A DNA stretch of 64,000 bases from Mycobacterium sp. JS623 (GCF_000328565.1 NC_019966.1:3472001-3536000), one strand, 5' to 3'; counted from the stretch's first letter, positions 35,031 to 43,874 are shown. Numbers and translations are program-made. The notes: a model not told the origin generated them from the sequence alone.

Positions 35031-35185
35031 CGAAGAACGGCCCGCAGCTGGTGTCGGCGCGAATGCGAGGTTCGCGCCGCGATCAGCACGGCGGCGTACG
35101 CGATGACCGGCAAGTACGCGGCGGTAAGCATCTGCCGATCGCGCGCCGACATGCGGTGAGGCCCCGCAGGATGGCGCTCAGTCAT
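35027..35185 (-). CDS. Small membrane-associated protein in the msr operon
   Basis: 52 residues from the ATG at 35185 (start [18 protein letters not shown]). One hydrophobic helix ([18 protein letters not shown]) and a basic tail ([16 protein letters not shown]). It overlaps the msrA stop by eight bases and the tal start as ATGA, so it is tightly embedded in the operon, which supports its reality. The function is unknown. Confidence 0.5.
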   Translation of the reverse strand: MTERHPAGPHRMSARDRQMLTAAYLPVIAYAAVLIAARTSHSRRHQLRAVLR

Positions 35186-35726
35186 GGCGGCTCGACTCAA
35201 CCGTGGTGCGCTCCGTGTCACCAGATCCGCTGCGGGAAGCGAGTTTCCATTCCGGGCGCACGTAGTGGCACGTGTAGCCGCCGGGGACGCGCTGCAGATA
35301 GTCCTGATGTTCTGGCTCGGCCGCCCAGAAGTCACTAGCCGGAGTCACCTCGGTGACCACCGCGGCGGGCAACAGCCCCGATGCGTCGATATCGGCGATG
35401 GTGTCGCGCGCAATGCGCTTCTGATCGTCATCGAGATAGAAGATCGCCGAGCGGTAGCTGGTGCCGATGTCGTTGCCCTGGCGGTTCTTTGTCGTCGGAT
35501 CATGGATCTGGAAAAAGAATTCCAGCAGGGCGCGGTAATCAGTTATGGCGGGGTCGTAGGTGATCTCGATCGCCTCGGCGTGACCGGGATGGTTGCGGTA
35601 GGTCGGGCGCTCGTTTTGGCCGCCGGTATAGCCGACTCGGGTCGATTCCACCCCGGGCAGCTGGCGGATGAGGTCCTGCATTCCCCAGAAGCATCCCCCC
35701 GCGAGAATCGCGGTTTTGGAGGTCAT
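35178..35726 (-). CDS. msrA: Peptide methionine-S-sulfoxide reductase
   Basis: 182 residues from the ATG at 35726. It has the active-site motif GGCFWGM with Cys12, [39 protein letters not shown] (ends FFFQIHDP and GTSYRS) and [15 protein letters not shown], all of the MsrA family. It reduces the S-epimer of oxidised methionine with thioredoxin as electron donor. It is coupled to msrB by an ATGA overlap, so both stereoisomers are repaired from one transcript. The cytosolic form, with no signal peptide. It is controlled through composite element 3. Confidence 0.95.
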   Translation of the reverse strand: MTSKTAILAGGCFWGMQDLIRQLPGVESTRVGYTGGQNERPTYRNHPGHAEAIEITYDPAITDYRALLEFFFQIHDPTTKNRQGNDIGTSYRSAIFYLDDDQKRIARDTIADIDASGLLPAAVVTEVTPASDFWAAEPEHQDYLQRVPGGYTCHYVRPEWKLASRSGSGDTERTTVESSRHD

Positions 35727-36223
35727 CGCCGTGGCTCCATGAGCTCACGCGAATCACCTTGCTGCGCTGGGCCGTCCGCGGGCCCGAAGAGACTCGCGTA
35801 GCGCCCGTATCCCTCAGCCTCGAGGTTGTCGCAGTGAATGAAGCGCAGCGCCGCGGAATTGATGCAGTAGCGCAGGCCGCCTTCAGAACGCGGCCCGTCG
35901 TTGAATACGTGCCCGAGGTGGCTGTCGCCGTGGCGCGAGCGCACTTCGGTGCGCACCATGATGTGGCGGTGGTCGGACTTTTCGACGATGTTGTCGCCGT
36001 CGATCGGCTTGGTGAAGCTCGGCCAGCCTGTACCGCTGTCGAACTTGTCGACCGAAGCGAACAGCGGCTCACCAGACACTACGTCGACGTAGATACCCGG
36101 CTCGTGGCTGTCGACGTATTCGCCGGTGAAGGGTCGCTCGGTTCCGCTTTCCTGGGTGACGTAGTACTGCTCGGGGCGCAATGCGTCGATCGCGGCCGGA
36201 TTCTTGTGGTAGTCGTGTGTCAC
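35723..36223 (-). CDS. msrB: Peptide methionine-R-sulfoxide reductase
   Basis: 166 residues from the ATG at 36223. It carries [43 protein letters not shown] and the catalytic [11 protein letters not shown]. The zinc-binding CxxC pairs of some MsrB proteins are absent. It reduces the R-epimer of methionine sulfoxide. Its first ~30 residues resemble those of the unrelated protein at 55112-55678. It precedes msrA with an ATGA overlap and follows the SDR at 36275 by 51 bases. Confidence 0.95.
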   Translation of the reverse strand: MTHDYHKNPAAIDALRPEQYYVTQESGTERPFTGEYVDSHEPGIYVDVVSGEPLFASVDKFDSGTGWPSFTKPIDGDNIVEKSDHRHIMVRTEVRSRHGDSHLGHVFNDGPRSEGGLRYCINSAALRFIHCDNLEAEGYGRYASLFGPADGPAQQGDSRELMEPRR

Positions 36224-36274
36224 AGGTGCTCCTCGTAGTGAATGCGGCGCTTTACCGCCGGTATGCCAGTGGGG

Positions 36275-37048
36275 CTAATTGCGGCCGGCCATGATGCCGC
36301 CGTCGACGTTGAGAATCGCGCCGGTGATCCAGCTTGCTTGTTCGGAAAGCAGAAAGGTGATGGCGTTGGCCACGTCGGTCGGGGTGCCGACACGACCGAG
36401 GGGATGAAGTGGCGCGAACGTCGCCAGCGTGGCGTCGATCTCGTCCTTCGGAATGAACCCTTCGTAGAGAGGTGTTTTCACTACTGCCGGTGCGACGGCA
36501 TTGACGCGGATCTGATGGTTGGCCAGTTCGATGGCCAGATTGTGAGTGAGGGCGTGTAGCCCTGCCTTCTGCATGGAGTATGCCGCCGACGGTGTCACAC
36601 CGATGGCCTGGTGCGCCCACATGGAGCCGATGTTGACGATCGAACCACCCGCACCGTTGGTGATCATGCCCGCGACCACGGTCTGGGTGAGAAAGAACAG
36701 CGCGTAGTTCAGATCGAGATACGAATCGTAGAATTGGGCGTCGTAGTCCAGGAACGGTTTTGGAATGAAGAAGCCGGCCGCGTTGACCATCAGCGTTGCG
36801 TCGCCATGCTCCGATAGTGCGCCCTGGACCTCGGCAACCGCAGATCGGTCGGTCAACTCGGCAGCGATCCCCCAGGCTTTACCACCGCGGTCGGTCAGGT
36901 CGGTCACGGTGTCATCGACACGATCTTTCGAGCGTCCAATGATCACTGCGCTACCGCCGCGATCGATGACGTCACGCGCGGCTTGGCGTCCCATGCCGGC
37001 ACTCCCGCCGACGACAACGATCTTCTTCCCATCGAACTCTGCGCCCAT
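36275..37048 (-). CDS. Short-chain dehydrogenase/reductase, first gene of the msr operon
   Basis: 257 residues from the ATG at 37048. The cofactor motif [15 protein letters not shown] deviates from TG-x3-GIG (GGSAGMG). The Ser...Tyr-Lys set is IVNIGSMWA and YSMQKAG, and the end is [23 protein letters not shown] after strand 2 suggests NADP. It probably reduces a carbonyl or quinone-like compound. It is 122 bases downstream of composite element 3 and leads msrB, msrA, tal, ctaD and DUF421. The substrate is unknown. Confidence 0.85.
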   Translation of the reverse strand: MGAEFDGKKIVVVGGSAGMGRQAARDVIDRGGSAVIIGRSKDRVDDTVTDLTDRGGKAWGIAAELTDRSAVAEVQGALSEHGDATLMVNAAGFFIPKPFLDYDAQFYDSYLDLNYALFFLTQTVVAGMITNGAGGSIVNIGSMWAHQAIGVTPSAAYSMQKAGLHALTHNLAIELANHQIRVNAVAPAVVKTPLYEGFIPKDEIDATLATFAPLHPLGRVGTPTDVANAITFLLSEQASWITGAILNVDGGIMAGRN

Positions 37049-37169
37049 TGGCGAGTCCCCTTTCCTGATTTCTTCACCTGCTACGCCGTATTGAACGTTT
37101 GGTTGTGTGTCGCCGAAACAATCGGTGACCGCCGTGCAGGTCTGTAGGGAGTCAAGCCTGGCCCGCCTA

Positions 37170-37212
37170 GGGGTGAGCTGTCTTCACCCTGCGGCCGCAA
37201 TCACCCGGGTGA
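37170..37212 (-). promoter_or_regulatory. Composite GGGTGA element, copy 3
   Basis: Minus strand: TCACCC-GGGTGA, 11 bases, GGGTGA, 7 bases (AGACAGC), TCACCC. All four half-sites are perfect. It faces the SDR-msrB-msrA-tal-ctaD operon. Confidence 0.78.
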
Positions 37213-37452
37213 CACAGACCGATGGCACGAAGCGGCATTGAGTGGTTATCTTGGTTCGACGCAGTACAATTGCGCTGCGCAAAGGGACCGCGTCACATCG
37301 GGTGTCGGTGTGGCCTGGTACGGCGTCGTTGGTGTTACCGCGGTCGGTGGACAAAGACGCGAGATCGACGTGCGGGCCGCAGCGGCCATTCCTTCGAAAC
37401 CGGTTACGGGAATCGATTACTCGTGCATCGCCGGTGCGGGCCACGGATTTCG

Positions 37453-37896
37453 TCAGGTGTCGACTTCGAGCGAGAAGTGATGGGCTGAGATCCGCATCTG
37501 GTTCCGCATGTACAGCCGATGTGCCGCCGCCCGATCGCTGCCAACGCCTGAATCCAGGTGGACTCCGTCGCATCGGCGACGCGTGGCATCAGCGATCACC
37601 CACCGGATGAGTTCGTCGGCGAATCCGTTGCCACGGGCTGTCTCTAGTGTGCTCACATCGTCGATGTACATGTAATGCCCGTGTGCAGTCGACCACAGCT
37701 CGCGGAAGCCAATGATTGATGACGCCGCGCCCGAGGAAGGCTCGAACGCGCCGACCAGTCGATAGCCTGTGGGCCGAAGCTTGGAGTCAATGAAGTCGAT
37801 GACGGCGTCGGCGGTCTTCCAGCGAGGTCTGAGCAAGAGCATTGCCTCGACAGCTTGTGCGGTCTGTCCTTCGATGATTTCGCGTATCTGAGCCAC
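37453..37896 (-). CDS. GNAT-family N-acetyltransferase
   Basis: 147 residues from the ATG at 37896. The GNAT pattern is visible: MYIDDVSTLETARGNGFADELIRWVIADA (ends MYIDDVSTL and WVIADA), with R-G-N-G-F-A as the acetyl-CoA pyrophosphate loop, followed by CDGVHLDSGVGSDRAAAHRLY and the terminal HHFSLEVD. It acetylates an amine of unknown identity. It starts three bases after the DUF5709 gene and is therefore in one operon with it behind composite element 4. Confidence 0.82.
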   Translation of the reverse strand: MAQIREIIEGQTAQAVEAMLLLRPRWKTADAVIDFIDSKLRPTGYRLVGAFEPSSGAASSIIGFRELWSTAHGHYMYIDDVSTLETARGNGFADELIRWVIADATRRRCDGVHLDSGVGSDRAAAHRLYMRNQMRISAHHFSLEVDT

Positions 37897-37899
37897 GGA

Positions 37900-38361
37900 T
37901 TAAAACCGATTCCGGCCCACGGTGTCTTCAGCGGCGATGATATGCATCGCCGCTTCTTCAGCCGACGCGGCGCCGCCGTCGATCCCGACATCATGGGCGC
38001 GGTAATCGCTTGTGGGATCTGTCGGGTCAACGCCGAAGGCGACCAGCCGGCCTGCACGGGTGTCGCCGACCTGATCGTCGATAGGCTCTCCGTCGCTGTC
38101 GGCGATGTCACCGATTCCGTCGCCGTCCCACCGGTCAGTGACGTCGGGTACCTCACGGGCCAGCCGGCGTGCCAGACTTTCATGCCTGCGCGCTTCGCTG
38201 GCGGTCAGCCCCCAGGCCCCGAGTTCACGCGGGCTTTCCGGGGGCGAATAGCCCTCGTCGAGGTCGATGCCAGTCTGTTCTGAATCCAGGCTTTCTTCTG
38301 GTTCAAGCAGATGGGCTGCTACATCATCGAACTCAGCGTTCTCCATCAGTGCGGTCTCCAT
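37900..38361 (-). CDS. DUF5709 protein
   Basis: 153 residues from the ATG at 38361; the ATG at 38346 (MENAEFDD) is an alternative. It is very acidic, with the DUF5709 marks TGIDLDEGYSPPESPREL, WGLTASEARRHESLARRLARE and the invariant DVGIDGGAASAEEAAMHI. DUF5709 proteins are actinobacterial, probably soluble and disordered, and are often stress-induced; the function is unknown. It is the first gene behind composite element 4, about 100 bases away, and leads the GNAT gene. Confidence 0.8.
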   Translation of the reverse strand: METALMENAEFDDVAAHLLEPEESLDSEQTGIDLDEGYSPPESPRELGAWGLTASEARRHESLARRLAREVPDVTDRWDGDGIGDIADSDGEPIDDQVGDTRAGRLVAFGVDPTDPTSDYRAHDVGIDGGAASAEEAAMHIIAAEDTVGRNRF

Positions 38362-38459
38362 TCACCATCTCGTCGATGCCGCCCAGTGCGGGTCCACTGC
38401 CCTATCAGGACACCGTCAAATCCGCGCTGGCCTCCTGGGCAATGATCGTGACGTCCAAA

Positions 38460-38501
38460 GGGGCGGGTTGTCGTCGCCCACTGCGCCATTCACCCGGGTG
38501 A
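38460..38501 (-). promoter_or_regulatory. Composite GGGTGA element, copy 4
   Basis: Minus strand: TCACCC-GGGTGA, 10 bases, GGGCGA, 7 bases (CGACAAC), CCGCCC. The distal half-sites are degenerate. It faces DUF5709-GNAT. Confidence 0.68.
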
Positions 38502-38579
38502 GAACCCGACGCGGCTAGGCGCCACCGAGACAGAAATCGGGATTGGGCCGAGTTCGGCGCGCACGCTCCTGCGGTCGGT

Positions 38580-38909
38580 TCAGAGATAGTCGCTGAATTC
38601 GCTCAAGAGGGCGGACTTTCCGCGGGTGCCGACCATGCGGGTGACCGGCTGACCGTCCTTGAACACGATCAGGGTCGGGATGGACACCACCTGGTATTGC
38701 TGAGCGGTCAACGGATTGGCGTCAACGTCGAGCTTGGCTACGGTGAGGCGTTCGGTGTTTTCGGCGGCGATTTGTTCGAGCACTGGTGCCACGGCGCGGC
38801 AGGGGCCACACCATTGCGCCCAGAAGTCGACCAGTACTGGCATGGTGCTTTCGAGGACGTCCGCCGTAAATGAGGCGTCGGTGACCGTGATCGAATGGGA
38901 CTGAGTCAT
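38580..38909 (-). CDS. trxA: Thioredoxin
   Basis: 109 residues from the ATG at 38909. The fold is standard: VLVDFWAQWCGPCRAVAPVL with the redox pair Cys34/Cys37, LDVDANPLTAQQYQVVSIPT with the cis-Pro, and LIVFKDGQPV. It is the dithiol donor for MsrA, MsrB and other enzymes. The start overlaps the stop of the TrxB-like gene as ATGA. Oddly, that partner lacks its own redox cysteines, so this thioredoxin must be reduced elsewhere or the pair works differently. Confidence 0.95.
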   Translation of the reverse strand: MTQSHSITVTDASFTADVLESTMPVLVDFWAQWCGPCRAVAPVLEQIAAENTERLTVAKLDVDANPLTAQQYQVVSIPTLIVFKDGQPVTRMVGTRGKSALLSEFSDYL

Positions 38910-39955
38910 GTCGGTGTTTGGCCCTTTCTGATGGTGACATTGGTTGTGACATCGTGTGATTCGGTGAGCCAGCGCTGCGCGTCCAGTGCGGCTTGGCAAC
39001 CGCTGGCGGCAGCGGTGACCGCCTGGCGGTACCGGCGGTCGATCAAGTCGCCGGCAGCGAAAACCCCATCTACGTGGGTATGGGTGCCGCTGCCGTCGCG
39101 GGTCAGGACATAGCCGCGGGCGTCGAGGTCAACCAGACCCACCAGCAGATCAGTGCGAGGAATCTGACCGACGGCCACGAACACAGCGGCCAGGTCAATG
39201 TCATGCTCGGCGGCGGTGTGCGCGCTGCGCACGCGCAACCCGGTGACATGGTGTCGACCCTTTACGGCGAGTACTTCGGTGGAGTCCAGGACAACGACAT
39301 TGGGCTGAGCGCGCAGCCGGGCAACCATGGCCGTCGATGCGCGCAGTCGGGGCCGATGGTGGATGACGGTCACCCGGCGGGCCAGCTGCGCTAGAAACAG
39401 GGCTTCCTCGGTGGCGGCGTCGCCGCCGCCGACGACGGCGACCTCGCGCCCGGCGAAATGACGCCCGTCGCTTTTGGCGCTGGTGCTGAGTCCTTTGCCT
39501 TGCAGCTCACCCTCCCCGGGCACGTTGAGGGGTCGGTTGACGGCGCCCATCGCGAGGATCAGCGCGAAAGCGTGACGCAGGTCGTGGTCGATGGCGAGCG
39601 ACTTGACCTCACCTTCCAGATCCAATCCGTCGACGTCACCGGCGTGGAACTCGGCACCGAAACGGTGTGCTTGTGCCCGCATCGCGCGGGCGAGCCTTGG
39701 TCCGCACACGGGCTGAGAGAGGCCGGGGTAATTGTCCATCTGCCCGGCGGCCATCAGGGCACCGCCGGGCAGATGGCCCTCGACGACCAGGGTGTCGAGT
39801 CCCGATCGTGCGGCATAGATCGCCGCCGTGTAGCCGGCGGGACCTGACCCGACGATCACGACATCACGAATTCGTCCTGCCCCCCGCATCAACGGCACGC
39901 TGAGCCGGGTGCGTTGCCCGATGGTGACGGGCGGCGTGCGATTATCGAGCGCCAC
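38906..39955 (-). CDS. Thioredoxin-reductase-like flavoprotein lacking the redox CxxC
   Basis: 349 residues from 39955; the ATG at 39889 would remove 22 N-terminal residues. The FAD motif VVIVGSGPAGYTAAIYAAR, the GGALMAAGQMDNYPGL loop, the NADPH motif VAVVGGGDAATEEALFLAQL, and GVFAAGDLIDRRYRQAVTAA are all those of low-molecular-weight TrxB. But the active-site segment, which reads SSCATCDG in ordinary TrxB, is STSAKSDG here: both redox cysteines are replaced by Ser159 and Ser162, and Lys161 stands between. Classic dithiol exchange is therefore impossible. It is fused in translation (ATGA) to thioredoxin and stands behind composite element 5 with two unknown proteins. It may use another substrate, or regulate. 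Confidence 0.88.
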   Translation of the reverse strand: MALDNRTPPVTIGQRTRLSVPLMRGAGRIRDVVIVGSGPAGYTAAIYAARSGLDTLVVEGHLPGGALMAAGQMDNYPGLSQPVCGPRLARAMRAQAHRFGAEFHAGDVDGLDLEGEVKSLAIDHDLRHAFALILAMGAVNRPLNVPGEGELQGKGLSTSAKSDGRHFAGREVAVVGGGDAATEEALFLAQLARRVTVIHHRPRLRASTAMVARLRAQPNVVVLDSTEVLAVKGRHHVTGLRVRSAHTAAEHDIDLAAVFVAVGQIPRTDLLVGLVDLDARGYVLTRDGSGTHTHVDGVFAAGDLIDRRYRQAVTAAASGCQAALDAQRWLTESHDVTTNVTIRKGQTPT

Positions 39956-40052
39956 AACGTGTTTCGTTCACCCCGAGCTGCAGGTTGTTGCCGCGGCCGG
40001 GAGTTGCCGCTGATACGATGCCGGGCCGCGTCGGCGTGCAGTGGTTCCCGGG

Positions 40053-40505
40053 TCATGCGTGCCTCCGTCGCCCGGCGCTACTGCTGCATGCAGGCGCGAC
40101 CGTGCGCCGTGAATCGGCCCGCAGCGCATGTTGGGCGCGCAACGGAGCCGGCTCAACCTGCTGTGCGCGAACGTCGGCGATCATCGTGCGCAGATGCGGC
40201 TCTTCCGGGCTGCCGACGTAGCCGTCTAGCCAGTGGATCAGCCTGTCGAATATCGCCAACGGCAGTGCCGCTCGAGTTGACACAACAGCGTTAAGGATCC
40301 GGTCGATCGCGAGATGATGTTCCCCACAGCCCAATTCGACGAATGTCATGGTGCGTTCATGGCCTATCAGACACGTATCGGCCACATCGGCCAGCAGCCA
40401 CGCCATGTCCGCGTCGGAGATAACGGGTACGTCAACGGTGGTCGGCGCCAACGATGACGCCCCAGCCGATCTCTGGGTCGCGGACGGCGTCAATGTGGCA
40501 GTCAT
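40053..40505 (-). CDS. Hypothetical protein of the thioredoxin operon
   Basis: 150 residues from the ATG at 40505; an in-frame start at 40610 would add 35. The middle carries SDADMAWLLADVADTCLIGHERTMTF, VELGCGEHHLAIDRILN and AIFDRLIHWLDGYVG (written as separate segments), i.e. a helical protein with one Cys and a His pair. No family recognised. It lies between a cysteine-rich protein and the TrxB-like gene on the same strand, behind element 5. Confidence 0.5.
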   Translation of the reverse strand: MTATLTPSATQRSAGASSLAPTTVDVPVISDADMAWLLADVADTCLIGHERTMTFVELGCGEHHLAIDRILNAVVSTRAALPLAIFDRLIHWLDGYVGSPEEPHLRTMIADVRAQQVEPAPLRAQHALRADSRRTVAPACSSSAGRRRHA

Positions 40506-40620
40506 CGCAGGCCGGACTGTTTCGGTTTGCGGACGTGGTGAGCCCGCGGGCCCGATGGCTCGCGGCGTAACCGGCAGCGACGCGCCAGTGAGCCAATTCC
40601 TGAGGGGCATGCGGTTGGTA

Positions 40621-41034
40621 TCAAAGTGCCACCACGGCTTGCAGTACGTCGGATGCGCCGATCAGCGTTTTGCCGCATGTCGGGCATTGCGCGACACGTT
40701 TGAATAGTCTCCCCAGCGCAGTGGGTTGCATCTCCGCGGCCGTGCATTGCGCGGTGTAGTCGAGTGCGTCCAGATGATCAGCACACACGACACCGCAGGC
40801 ATTACCGTGCGCGTCACAGTCGAACCGTTGGCAGTGCCCGACCATGTGAAATTCCACGTACGCCACTGCCGGCAGGGAGCACCGGAATCCGCTGTCGAGG
40901 AACCCCAGCTGGCACTGCTGGTCGAGGGCGCTGTGATCGGTCGCGGCGCGAACAGCGGTCGGGCGGCTCATCAGCGCGGTCCCGTTTGATGGTCGACCCG
41001 ATGCCAAACATTGTGCGTCGACGTCCGAAGACAT
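40621..41034 (-). CDS. Cysteine-rich hypothetical protein, first gene after element 5
   Basis: 137 residues from the ATG at 41034, with GGAACGAG before it. Nine or so cysteines are spread over the chain, with histidines: QQCQLGFLDSGFRCSL, HMVGHCQRFDCDAHGNACGVVC, TAQCTAAEM and a final RVAQCPTCGKTLIGA. The last CPTC is a zinc-ribbon or redox-type pair. It may bind zinc or act as a thiol sensor or substrate of the thioredoxin encoded in the same operon. No family recognised. Confidence 0.55.
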   Translation of the reverse strand: MSSDVDAQCLASGRPSNGTALMSRPTAVRAATDHSALDQQCQLGFLDSGFRCSLPAVAYVEFHMVGHCQRFDCDAHGNACGVVCADHLDALDYTAQCTAAEMQPTALGRLFKRVAQCPTCGKTLIGASDVLQAVVAL

Positions 41035-41193
41035 GTTCTCGTTCCTTCCCGGGCCCTGGCTTGTAGCGGGCCGCCGTTTGCTTGTCATCGATTACTTCGA
41101 GTTGCGCGCCGCGCCGCGCGGCGGCCGGGCCTTCGTTGTGCCGGTATGGCCATAGCCAGTCAGCGGCGGCTATCGATGAGACTTCCATCGGAA

Positions 41194-41236
41194 GGGGTGA
41201 CTGGTCGTCACCCTTACGGCGTGTTCACCCGGGTGA
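41194..41236 (-). promoter_or_regulatory. Composite GGGTGA element, copy 5
   Basis: Minus strand: TCACCC-GGGTGA, 11 bases, GGGTGA, 7 bases (CGACCAG), TCACCC. All half-sites are perfect. It faces the cysteine-rich protein, hypothetical, TrxB-like, trxA operon. Confidence 0.78.
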
Positions 41237-41307
41237 TCGCGACGGAATCGTTGCGCCCGTGGCGATCTGGAACGGGACTGGCTTGGCCCCGGGTGTCGTT
41301 TTGCGGG

Positions 41308-43791
41308 TTACAGCAAGCCGAGCTCGCGGGCGCGGGCGACCGCGGCGGCGCGGTTCTCAACGCCCAGTTTGCGGTACAGCGCGCGCTGGTGGGTCTTCAC
41401 GGTGTTCAGTGAGACGTAGAGGCGCTGCCCGATCTCACGTCGCGACAATCTGGTGGCCAGCAGCCCAAGGACTTCATGTTCTTTGGCGGTGAGCTCTTCG
41501 GCGACCGGGTCACGATCGTTGCGCGAACTGACCGCGACGCTTTTGCGGTGCTGGGCGGTGGGGAGAACCCGTTGCGCTATATCGGCGTCTGCGCAGCCTC
41601 GAAGCAGTGCGCTGGCCTCGCTGCGGCTCGCGGCCGCGGTCTCGTGATCACCAAGGCGCTCAAGGATTTTGGCCCTGACGACCAGTGCCTTGGCGAGTTC
41701 GAGAATTCCTCCGCCCTTGCGGGCCAAGCCGACAGCCAGGTGAGCTGCGTCTGCGGCGGCAATCGTGTCGCCACGCACATCGAGGACGGTGGCCGCCGCT
41801 AACGGCACCATTGCGTTGATGAAGTGCTCGCCCTCTGCGAGGTCCTTGCTGCTGCCGGTCGCGCGACGAATCTGGTCCTCGGCATGTACGAGCTGACCAG
41901 ATTCGGCCGCGATTAGCGCGAGATAACCCAGCGCATAGATACGGTGTCGCCGATCACCGATCTTCTCAGTCAGCTGCGCGGCCCGCTGGAAGGTGGCTTG
42001 CGCCTCGTCGATGCTGCCCGAGAAGTACAGCGCGGATCCGTAGATGCAGCAGGCGGCCGACCGTGCCTCCAGTGCGTTGTCAAAGTCGAGGGTGATCGCG
42101 AGGCGAGCCGCCTCGAGTGCTGCGCCGAGGTCACCCGTCTTGAACGCGTGGACCTCACGTAAGGCGACGAGTTCAGCGCCGAGGCTGGTCTGGTCGGCGG
42201 AGTCAGCCGCGGCTTCGATCGCCTCAATCCACACGTGCGCATCGTTGAACTGGCCAACATTCAACGCGATCCAGGCCCGTGCCGCGCTCAGCCGCGGGTC
42301 GTGAAGGACGGTCTCGGCTGGAAGCAGATCGAGCCAGCCGGACACAGTTGACAGGCCGCCGCCGTTGAACTCATTGACCCAGTCGGCGGCGATGAGATCA
42401 GCACACCCGGCGAAGTCACCGGCAGCGGCCAGGTGGCGCAGTGCCTCGTCGACAAGGCCTTCGGCCTCGAACCAGGCCGCCGCTCGTCGGTGCAGAGCCG
42501 CGACAAGATCGGGCTCGCTGCGCTGCAGTTCGGCGCGCAGCAACTCGCCGAACAAGTGGTGATAGCGGTACCAGCGACGCGACATGTCCAGGGGCACCAC
42601 AAACAAGTTTTCGCGCTCGATCGTCTCCAGCATCGAGGCCGAGCCCGCGGTTTGTAGCACCGCGTCGCACAGCGCACCGTTGAGTCGTCCCAGGACCGAC
42701 GTGCGCAGCAGGAAGGTGCGCATTTGCACTGGCTGACGGTCGAGGACCTCGGCCATCAAGTAGTCGACGATATGACGGTTGTCGCCTGCGAACGTCTTGA
42801 TGAACGCCGTTGCATCACCACGCCCGGCAAGCGATAGGGCGGCAAGGTAGAGGCCCGCAGCCCAGCCTTCGGTGCGTCGGTGCAGCAGTTGGACGTCGTC
42901 GTCAGCCAAGTCCAGCCCGAGTACGTCGTTAAGCAGCTGGTGCGCCTCAATAGCCTCGAAACGTAGGCCGTCGCTTCGCATCTCGGCGAGGTCACCGCTG
43001 GCTCGGAGCCGCGCCAACGGCAACATCGGATCTGATCGGGTGGCCAGCACCAACCGAAGATTGGCCGGCATCCGGTCGATGACGAATGCCATCTGGTCAT
43101 GAACCGCTCGATTCACCACCAGGTGGTAGTCATCGAGAATGAGCACGATCGGGCTGGCGATCGCGTCCAGATCGTTCATCAGGGTCGGCAGCACGACCTG
43201 CACCGGATCGGCGCCCATCTGGAGGAGTTCGATCGCGCGAGTCCCTATCCCGGGACTGGCCGTCTGCAGCGCGGCTACCACGTACATCCAGAACCACACC
43301 GGGTCGTTGTCGGAACGATCAAGTGACAGCCAGCCGAACGGCTGGTCCTCGCTCTCACCCATAGCCCATTGCGCCAACAATGTCGTCTTGCCCCAACCTG
43401 CGGGCGCACTCAGCAGCGTCAGTTTGCGTTGTCCCGCTGACAGGGCGTCTAGCAGTGTGCTCCGGTGGACGAGCTGAACCCCGACGGCTGGGACGTGCAG
43501 TTTGGTGGCGAGCAGAACTGCTCGCTCGGCGCCTTCTCCGGCGCCGGTGTCGCTGTGTCCCTCTGGGCCGACCACGTCTGAACTCCGTGAATCCGTTGAA
43601 CCCGGCGTCCGGGCGGGGACGCTCGGAGTTGGCGCATCCGGGGTGGGCGCCGGTTTATCGGCATCCCCGTCGTTCCCCGCTGGGCCGCCCGGGCTGGTTT
43701 TGCCCGGCAGTCGCGGAGACTCTAATAGATCGGATGGATTGTCCGCGATTACCGCAGTCGCCCGGCTGCGTTGCCCGTTGGGGGTGCTCAT
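41308..43791 (-). CDS. MalT-type ATP-dependent LuxR transcriptional regulator
   Basis: 827 residues from the ATG at 43791. After a Pro/Asp-rich leader (~1-90) comes the STAND ATPase: HRSTLLDALSAGQRKLTLLS, Walker A PAGWGKTTLLAQW, WLSLDRSDNDPVWFWMYVV, and LILDDYHLV as Walker B. A long helical repeat region (~350-750) follows, and the C-terminal LuxR helix-turn-helix ends the chain: ELTAKEHEVLGLLATRLSRREIGQ and LYVSLNTVKTHQRALYRKLG. Such proteins activate transcription after binding ATP and an inducer. It is overlapped at its start by a 28-codon frame (43788-43874). It is one of three large regulators in tandem and is a candidate controller of the composite elements around it. Confidence 0.88.
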   Translation of the reverse strand: MSTPNGQRSRATAVIADNPSDLLESPRLPGKTSPGGPAGNDGDADKPAPTPDAPTPSVPARTPGSTDSRSSDVVGPEGHSDTGAGEGAERAVLLATKLHVPAVGVQLVHRSTLLDALSAGQRKLTLLSAPAGWGKTTLLAQWAMGESEDQPFGWLSLDRSDNDPVWFWMYVVAALQTASPGIGTRAIELLQMGADPVQVVLPTLMNDLDAIASPIVLILDDYHLVVNRAVHDQMAFVIDRMPANLRLVLATRSDPMLPLARLRASGDLAEMRSDGLRFEAIEAHQLLNDVLGLDLADDDVQLLHRRTEGWAAGLYLAALSLAGRGDATAFIKTFAGDNRHIVDYLMAEVLDRQPVQMRTFLLRTSVLGRLNGALCDAVLQTAGSASMLETIERENLFVVPLDMSRRWYRYHHLFGELLRAELQRSEPDLVAALHRRAAAWFEAEGLVDEALRHLAAAGDFAGCADLIAADWVNEFNGGGLSTVSGWLDLLPAETVLHDPRLSAARAWIALNVGQFNDAHVWIEAIEAAADSADQTSLGAELVALREVHAFKTGDLGAALEAARLAITLDFDNALEARSAACCIYGSALYFSGSIDEAQATFQRAAQLTEKIGDRRHRIYALGYLALIAAESGQLVHAEDQIRRATGSSKDLAEGEHFINAMVPLAAATVLDVRGDTIAAADAAHLAVGLARKGGGILELAKALVVRAKILERLGDHETAAASRSEASALLRGCADADIAQRVLPTAQHRKSVAVSSRNDRDPVAEELTAKEHEVLGLLATRLSRREIGQRLYVSLNTVKTHQRALYRKLGVENRAAAVARARELGLL

Positions 43792-43874
43792 GGCCGCCGG
43801 GCCACCAAGACGTACCCACCGACACCGAACACCACCGGCATCATCATCAACATTCCCAGCACTGTGCTCATCAT
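43788..43874 (-). CDS. Possible 28-residue membrane peptide before the MalT-type regulator
   Basis: MMSTVLGMLMMMPVVFGVGG, then YVLVARRP and a TGA that overlaps the regulator's ATG as ATGA. It is one hydrophobic helix followed by a basic end, like KdpF-type micropeptides. The ribosome site is weak (CGAGAAA). The exact coupling makes it plausible as a real leader peptide. Confidence 0.4.
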   Translation of the reverse strand: MMSTVLGMLMMMPVVFGVGGYVLVARRP

